From Phalacrocorax aristotelis (taxonomy: Eukaryota > Chordata > Aves > Suliformes > Phalacrocoracidae): a stretch of DNA of 64,000 nucleotides. Of the stretch, positions 57,225 to 64,000 are shown piece by piece; positions within the stretch are counted from its first letter, which is position 1, and the number at the start of each line of letters is the position of its first letter. Position numbers and translations under genes: made by a program. Under the pieces are notes generated by a model, which saw only the letters and a program-made list of their open reading frames with translations, had not been told where the DNA came from and did not search any database. The stretch covers positions 13,020,582-13,084,581 of the forward strand of contig NC_134311.1 in NCBI RefSeq assembly GCF_949628215.1, read 5' to 3'.

Positions 57225-57815
57225 GACAGAATCATCAGGAGGTCTTGTTAGGAAGGCAGCTCTGGAAGTCTGTAGTACAACTCCCCAGTCCAAAGCTAGA
57301 TCAGGTTGTGCTGGGCTTTGTCAGGCTGAGTTCTGCATACCTCCAAGCAGGGAGATCTGGTCTCTGAGATCACCACCCTCATATGGAGGAATTTTCTCAT
57401 GCCCAGCTGGAACATCCCATCCGGCAGCGTGTGCCTGTTGTCCCATGTCCTGTCCTTGTCTGCCTCTGAGAAAAGTCTTGCTGCATTTTTTCTATAACCA
57501 CCCTTTAGGCAGTGAATGACCCCTGTAAGGACCCTCTGGTTGTCTCTTCTCCAGGCTGGGGAAGTCCAGTTCCCTCAGTGCCTCTTCATACAGCCTATGC
57601 TACAGCCTCATCCCCACCTTGGTGGTCACTGCTGGGCTCTCTCCTGTCAGCATCTTCCTTGTACTGGGTAGCCCTGAACGGGACGCAGTACAGAAATGCA
57701 TCTTCAGCAGTGCTAAGTTGTGAGGAAGGATCACCTTGGTTATGCAGAACTTTGTGAGGTTGCTTCTGGCCCATTCCTCCAGCCTGTTGAGGTCACACCA
57801 GGTGGGAGACCTTCC
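57225..57815 (-). mobile_element. CR1 LINE 3' portion, reverse orientation
   Basis: The sequence follows the reverse CR1 consensus in order: CAGAATCATCAGGAG, CTAGATCAGGTTGTGCTGGG, CCTGTTGTCCCATGTCCTGT, GTCTCTTCTCCAGGCTGGGG, CCACCTTGGTGGTCACTGCT, and finally GCCCATTCCTCCAGCCTGTT. It is diverged and inactive. Confidence 0.85.
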
Positions 57816-60800
57816 TTCCAAAATACAGAGACTGCTTCCACAGTTGACATTAGCTATGGGCTTTTTCTCGTCTTTTCTTGGGATGGGTTGAAACCCACCT
57901 TTCCACCAGATGTGTGTGCAGTGGATCAGCAAGGGTCACTAGAGATGCCTGGGTTTTGCTCTTCTCTTGGCTGAGCATCCATGGCGAGCCGTGGGAACTG
58001 CTGTTTCCCTGGAAGGTGGCCTTGATGCAAAAGGCGCTCACACAGAGTGTGGTTAGAGCTGAAGCCACTCTTACTTCTCCTTTTGAGAGGTGAAAGGATG
58101 GCCCAAGTGTGGTCTGAGATTTCCTGCACCTATGTTCGGTGGCAGGCCACCTGCAGTCCTTGAACCAGGGGTCTCACATCCTCTTTCAGACTAAGCCTAC
58201 CCCACCGCTGTGGGGAAGAGGACTGAATCTAGCTGCAGCAGGGCCTGAGCTCTGGTTTGGGAGAACAGCCAGTTACGGGGAGTCTCTGGCTTGCCTGGTG
58301 CTCCTCACATGTGCCTGAGGGTCCAAAGGGTTCTGCAGCAGTGTGTAAAGGGCCTGTTCTTGGATTGCCCACCAGCTTTATCTCAGCCCTATGACTTCTG
58401 CCTCAGCGATCTCGGAAGCACTGGCACCTTCCCCAGGCTGCAAGGTGCAGCTGACCTTAAGGCTGGGTAGGGAAGGAGGATGCCGGAAGAAGGAGGCCAG
58501 GGAAGGTAATGTTAGCACTGGGTTGTGCAGGGAAGTTTTTTGCCATTTGCAGTGAGGAACAGCAGCTGAGGGGCACGGAGAGATCCAGCACAGCTTGCAG
58601 ATGGCCAGAGAGTTGCTGGAGTTCCCATGGAGGGCAATTTTCAGTGTTCCAGCCCCATAGTGTTTCTGCATGCAGTTAGCACACAGCATCTGCAGAAGAC
58701 ATGCATGCAACTACACACCGGTGTGGGGACATGGAGGTGCATGGAACCAATAAAGACGCAGGCACCCCTGCACAGTTTTCATGGGGGTGGCCCCTGTGCT
58801 TCTTATCTGCGTGGTTTTTGGAGTCCTAAATGATTTGTGATATGAGGACAGCCAGGCATTTATTTGGGTGCATATAGAGCAGAGGAGGCCTCCTGAAAGC
58901 AAAGCATGGCATGGTGTGCTTAAGCTGTATCATCTTGGAAGGGGAGACCACATTACAGATTTATTTCTGAAGCTGGACCTTGCAGCCCGTTTGAGTGATT
59001 TTAACGTGTGACTCATGTCAAAACTGCTTCAAGGTTAGAAGTGAAATTAAAAATTCGGCTGAAAGGGCTGTTATTCATAAGCAAAACTTGATTCAAGACA
59101 TTTGCCTTTCATTTTTAAGGACTGCAGGCAGGGGAGAACTGTGAGAAGAATAATTTCTATGTAACTGGAGACTAATCATGAATAATGACACTGCCTGGTG
59201 ACGTTAAATAGGATTGATAATATTTAACTTGCAGACTGTTGTATTTCCAAGTCGTAATCTTGGTCTGTGCTCTTGGACACTTTTACAAATGAGATGAGAC
59301 AGAGTAACATGAGCAGCAGGAGTAAGGAAGGGACAGAGAATTGTGTTCATGGCTTGGCAGGTGGCAGTCTTTCTTCAGGGTTAGCCCCAATCTGGGTCCC
59401 AGCCCAGGGATTGACAGCACCAGCAAGATGCTTGGTCTGCTCTCCCGGAAGCAGTAGTCTTGCTGCTCTGTCACCAGTGTGAAATGCCTTTGCCTGTGAT
59501 TGAGGCTTGGCTCTGGAGCAAAACAGTTTGACAGCACACAAAGCTCATTTGTGCCCGGGTTGCAGACTCAGAGGGCTGGGGTTTGACGTTACGTGCTGGT
59601 CACTGTGCTTTCCTGTGTGGCATGGCAGGAAAGCATCCAGGTGTCTGGGATTTCAGGCATCAATGGCACAAGCAAGAGCACCTCTTCAGGCCATTCTTCC
59701 CTGACACACCAAACAAAAGCAGTTTTAGTACCTCAAAATGTCTGAGCTGCCTGCCCTTCGTTTGGCTGTGTCTCTGCCTCTGGGTGTCTCTTGAGAGGTG
59801 CAGTGCAGGGGACCAGCTGCTGTCCTTTTGAACAGGCAGTGTCCGATGGAGAAAGCTGCTTTCTCCCAGGTTAAACACGTACTGGACAACCACAACTCCT
59901 CTCACTCATTTCTACATGAGCCTGGGCAGGGAGAAAACTTGCCAGGCTTTTTCTCCAGCCAGCAAAGGAGAGCTGGGCTGATGGGAGGGACTGCTGCCGG
60001 GACAGAGAGACACTCCAGCAGTCTGTACTGCTGCCGGGCTTGCAGGGGATGGCAGCGTAGGAGCTGGTGTCCTCTTGCTGCTCTGTGTGTAGCCTGACCA
60101 TAATGAACCTCAGAGTGGACAAGGCACATCTGGAGACAAGCAGAATCCTCTAACTAAAACTGTTGGGTTTGTTTTGGTTTGGGTTTGATTTTTTAAAAAT
60201 TAATATCTGTAATATCAGCATGCAGCTGGGTGACTGGATGAGATCCTCAGGTATCCTGTCCCTGTCACTGCAGAGCACACACCTCACAGGGACTGAAGAA
60301 AAAGTTTGAGAGTCTTGGAAACATCTGCTGGGACCCTCCCCTTACTGTTTTTATAGCCAAGACCCCAAGCTGAGGGGAGGGAAGCCCAGCTCCCCCTGGC
60401 AAAGGGAGAAAAGCCAGCTACTTGACATTCAGAGAAAGCAAAGCTGTCTCTGAGTTGTCTTATTTGCCTGCAGACTCTCCAAGCCAAGATGGGAAGGGCA
60501 CAGTTGCTAAGGTGGATCAGCTTGCACCCATGTCTCGTAACAAAGGCAGATTTAGCAGGTATTTGCACCTAAGCAGGGTTTTCTTTCATTTGTTGCAACA
60601 AGAGAAGCTGTAGGCATTGCTTAGTGATTTAATTTCATTTGTGTTCCACAGACCACATTTTGTGTTTCACTGAGTAACTTTGTAAAAGGACCTTCAGCCA
60701 CTGCTGTTTATGACGAACTTGCCTCACTCACGTAATTACATACCCCCAGCAGGGCTGGTGGTGTAGCCTCTGGGGGTCTCCAGTTCATACCCCTCCCCAT

Positions 60801-61389
60801 TCAGATCAGGGCTGAGTGTGCTGAAGCAGCTCAGCTCAGAGGTGGTAGGTGCTGGAGGTAGCCCTAGGGTAGTGGAGGTGAACACCCAGGGCTGCTTCTG
60901 GTGCACCTTGGGCAGTGCAGTGTGCATACACCTCCTCGTGCTCTCACATGTCTGTGCATGGACTGGCTGGAGGACAGGGCTGAGCCCAGGGTGACATGTA
61001 GGGTTGCACAGGACCCAGCAGCACAGGAGCCAGCGGGGCTCTCTGAAGGTCTCCAACCCTGGCACAGAGCAGGTCTCTCCCCAGTATGAGAACAAGCTGT
61101 GACTTTGTACATCTGTGTCTAGGAACTCACAAAAGGGTGGAGACCTCCTCTGTCTCTGGTGCCCTGTCCCCCTGCCCATCCAAGTAGTGGTGGCTCGGGT
61201 GGCAGATTCCTGTGCTCTTAACAGTAGCAATAAATACACCCAGAGTACCTGCCTATGCTGAGGGTATCCACAGAGGCACACCATGCAATGAGTCCTAGTT
61301 GTGGGTCTGATGTTTGTGCTACAAGGCAAGGAGACCAGCTGGAGACCATTGAGATTTCCCAGCTTGGTTGTACAAGCCCTTGAAGCTGT
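57816..61389. other. Intergenic sequence, no gene recognised
   Basis: Open frames up to about 200 codons exist on the minus strand near 60.7-61.3 kb. They have no recognisable domain and no supporting splice or codon signal. A T/G-rich simple tract is near 60,160-60,195. An AT-rich block at 58,975-59,260 is listed separately. Confidence 0.5.
58975..59260. other. AT-rich block, possible conserved non-coding element
   Basis: This patch differs from its G/C-richer flanks and is free of repeat signatures. It has several binding-site-like words: TGACTCATG (AP-1-like) at about 59010, GATAATATTTAACT, and AATCATGAATAATGACA. Conservation cannot be judged from one sequence. Confidence 0.3.
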
Positions 61390-61465
61390 CCTTGCTGTGA
61401 GCAGAACTTAGGAGCTGGACACCTCCGGAGGTCCTTCCCAGCCTGAATTTTCCTGTGATTCTGCT
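61390..61465 (+). repeat. CR1 LINE 3'-tail fragment
   Basis: The segment reads GTGAGCAGAACTTAGGAG, then CACCTCCGGAGGTCCTTCCC, then TTTTCCTGTGATTCTG. It resembles the terminal part of CR1. It is short, and the call rests on these words. Confidence 0.55.
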
Positions 61466-62079
61466 GTCATTGCAAGTTTGCTTGGCTTTCACTCTCGTTT
61501 GTTGAGAATAAATTTGCCATATATCGAGGGCTGTTGTGGTGAGAAGGCTGTACAGAGCCTTCTTCCTTTAAGTGCTGCCCCAGGAGAGCTTTCTCCTGGC
61601 TTATACAGAAAGGGCAGCTTCCCACCCAGTGTCAGACCCTTTACCACCTTGGGCCTTTCAGAGTTGTTGGCCAGGTCACCGCACGACACCAACACACAGA
61701 GGCCGTGGACTCAGCAGAGGATCCAAGGATGGTCCCGGAGACTTGTTGCTAGCATTTAATGACGAGTTTTTTACCTCTTGTTGTGATATGTGTGTGATGT
61801 GAAAGGGAGCCTCTCCTCTCTCCCAGCCCCATGTGGCCATGGGGAGTGTGGAGAGTTGGGCTGGGACAACCTCCATCCTGACATTCCTGTCACAAATAGC
61901 ACCATGACAGACCATGCCATGCTCCAAAACTCTCCCCCAGGAATTGGAGAAGGCCTCTCTCTCCATGACCAAGATGCACACCTGTTTTCTGAAGGTAGTG
62001 TTGCACTCTTGTTCATGCGCCTGAACCAAGAAACATGCCACAACAAATACATGTGCTGGCTGTGCTTCCCTGTAATGGG

Positions 62080-62480
62080 AATATGATTTCTTTCAAGCCA
62101 TGTTTCAGCTTCAAGCGTCCGTTTGCTGTGCTTTTACTGGAGCCCTTAAAAATGCAACAAAAATACCTGGATAAGGAACTATCCTTCATCTGGAGAAGCT
62201 CTGTGGATGCCTTTGTGGGGTAAAAATGAAAACAAAACAAAACCAAACCTATCTAGGATATATCTGGTGATAACATTGCTCAGTTACAAGTCGGCTTCAG
62301 GGTGCCTGACAGCAAATGTTTGAAAAATTATTATGGTAACCATTTCACAAATAATTAACCTCATTGCTTTTCAATTGCTTAATTAAATTGCCGACAGCAT
62401 CATGTCTCATGGCAAATGCTGCTATTCAAAGTTTAACCAGTCAGGGTAATTACTATAAGCATCACAAGGGGTTTACACGT
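62080..62480. other. AT-rich block with homeodomain-type words
   Basis: TAATTA at 62352-62357 and TTAATTAA at 62379-62386 lie 22 bases apart in a repeat-free patch. The words CAATTGCTTAATTAAATTGC and CAGTTACAAGTCGGCTTC surround them. This could be an enhancer-like conserved element; the sequence alone cannot show it. Confidence 0.3.
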
Positions 62481-62600
62481 AAGACCCTGAAGAAAACTCC
62501 AGCTCCGGTTGTCTCCCTCTTTTGTAGATCAGATATTTCTATTTGTACTGCTTCGTATGTCTGCGGACAAAAGATTAAGTTCTAGAAAACATTATTTTAT

Positions 62601-62640
62601 ATGTGTGTATATATATACACACATGTACATGTACATGTAC
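62601..62640. repeat. 24-bp perfect palindrome joined to a GTACAT repeat
   Basis: ATGTGTGTATAT plus its exact reverse complement forms a 24-bp palindrome at 62601-62624. Directly after it comes GTACATGTACATGTAC at 62625-62640, itself palindromic. Alternating purine-pyrimidine sequence of this kind can form cruciform or left-handed DNA and is a mutable microsatellite. Confidence 0.9.
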
Positions 62641-64000
62641 ACTTACATCGTTTGGGTTTTTTTTTACAGTGCTGGAAATAATCATTATGAGGGAGTGGGT
62701 GATGCTGTGGGAGGCAGAACCTCAGTCCAGAGGCACCTTTCTAAATGGGAGGACTGGGCCACCAGGAGGCTCACAAAGCCCAGCAAGTAGAAGTGCCAGT
62801 GGTGCCTGGTGCACAGGGGTAAGGGAAGGATAACCCTGAGCAGTGGTCCAGGCTGGGAAGTGACTGGTGGAGTTGCTGGATGGGACTCAGAGGTAACTGA
62901 ACATGAACTTGAGCACAGGCCAAAAGTAATTCTGACTGTGAACAATGCAAACAGCTTACTGGGCTGTACGAGGAGGAGAACAGCCAGGCCAGTGGAGGGG
63001 TGTTGGAGGCTCTTGTGTTTCTGTGAGTCCAAAAAGTTCTTCCAAAATAATGCATTATAATAAGGAGAAACGAGTGATGATGCTGGCAAAGTGCAAGAAA
63101 AATTCCTTCACGAACCTTCGCAGACCTGCCAAGATCACAGGTTGTCAAACCGGTGGAATCCCAAGTGTTTCAGCAGGAAGACCAAAGTGGGCAGGCATGC
63201 TGGCAGAAGGTGGCAGGCAAGATGTTTTGCTGTGTGTTAGGCACTGGAGTGAACACTATACAGCTTGATGGCATGGCCCAGGTATCTCATTATCTGCATG
63301 GGGTAACCATGAGAGCCATGCCAGGGTGCAAGGTGCCAGCAGCACCTTCCTTTCTGCTTCCTCCCACGGCCATCACTCCCAGCACATTGGAAAGGCAAAG
63401 GTTAGGTGGGTCTTGTGACACAGCCTGTTCCTTTCTCAGTCAGAATGGGAATCTTTTGGCACTGTCTGCTGTCCTTCGGCTTGTCCTTATATTTTGCTTC
63501 AGCTAGGCATTGTTTTCTCAGGAGGCCTGGGATCCTTGGCCACACCATGTTTCCAGTGTTGCTCTTACTGATATCACTATGGTCTCTGCTGGGTGGGTTT
63601 CTATCGTACCATCTTGTGTTAGAGAAGCAGGGGTTTATGAAATGCTGGGTCAGTCTCTGCCCTGAGCTGTTGGTGCAACACCAGCCCACGGAGTTAAACA
63701 TTAACAGAAGTTACTTATTTCCCCTAAAGGACAATCTTTATAGCTCTGCCTTTATTTTGTATTGTAGTCCCAGCAATACTGTAACTCTGACAGCAGGGGT
63801 TAGAAATTTGATTTGTTAAGACATTGCAATGCAATTATTTCTGGTGCTTTTTCAGAGTTTCCTGGATGTTACTTGAAAGAGGATAATCACTTACTCATGT
63901 GCAACCAGCAACCACATGGAAGCTGCTCACAAAAGAAGCCACAGCCTTTGCTAACAAAGGAACTCCTTTCTGTTTTATTTTTCCAACCAAAATTCCCAAA

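Larger units (their letters stand above)
61466..64000. other. Intergenic sequence to the window's right edge
   Basis: No coding homology or RNA gene was recognised. The stretch holds an AT-rich block at 62,080-62,480 and a palindromic TG/TA/CA tract at 62,601-62,640, both listed separately. Confidence 0.5.

Noticed and set aside
60736-61329. 197-codon open frame on the minus strand
   Set aside because: Low-complexity composition and no family motif. It lies in repeat-bearing intergenic DNA and looks like a chance frame.

Overview
The window is vertebrate nuclear DNA and almost certainly avian. Its genes are split by GT-AG introns. Its dispersed repeats are nearly all decayed CR1 LINE pieces, plus one solo retroviral LTR of a type common in birds. 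Two CpG islands mark promoters. The genes identified are ELP1, an ACTL7A-like gene, APTX, DNAJA1 and SMU1. From general knowledge, orthologues of these lie on the bird Z chromosome (human 9q31 and 9p21), so a Z-linked contig is likely; this is inference.

Layout: (1) 1-9,194, plus strand, the last ten coding exons of ELP1 (Elongator scaffold), followed by a 3'UTR to about 11.3 kb. (2) 11,444-12,712, minus strand, an intronless actin-like gene closest to ACTL7A, tail-to-tail with ELP1. (3) 14,439-24,222, minus, all seven coding exons of APTX (aprataxin, 350 aa). (4) A CpG-island promoter region at 24.7-26.0 kb lying between APTX and DNAJA1, which are head to head. (5) 25,696-33,275, plus, all eight coding exons of DNAJA1 (397 aa). 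(6) 36.4-39.0 kb, a CR1 LINE remnant interrupted by a 613-bp solo LTR with a 5-bp target-site duplication. (7) 41,571-53,069, minus, all twelve coding exons of SMU1 (513 aa), with its CpG-island promoter at 52.7-53.5 kb. (8) 53.5-64.0 kb, no recognisable gene, with CR1 pieces and two AT-rich blocks that could be conserved non-coding sequence.

The exon chains were built by checking splice sites, phase and family homology. Every chain sums to a whole number of codons, and the three complete multi-exon genes run from ATG to stop. The genes are ordinary housekeeping or testis genes: tRNA wobble modification (ELP1), DNA-break end cleaning (APTX), Hsp40 co-chaperone (DNAJA1), spliceosome activation (SMU1) and a sperm-head actin relative (ACTL7A). 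They share no pathway.

I found no new multi-gene system. The most interesting points are: aprataxin's histidine triad reads Gln-x-His-x-His; one APTX intron uses a GC donor; ELP1 has several weak 5' splice sites; a perfect heat-shock element lies in the DNAJA1 promoter; an intron-7 segment of DNAJA1 is duplicated into its 3' flank; and the LTR-in-CR1 nest can be resolved to the base.
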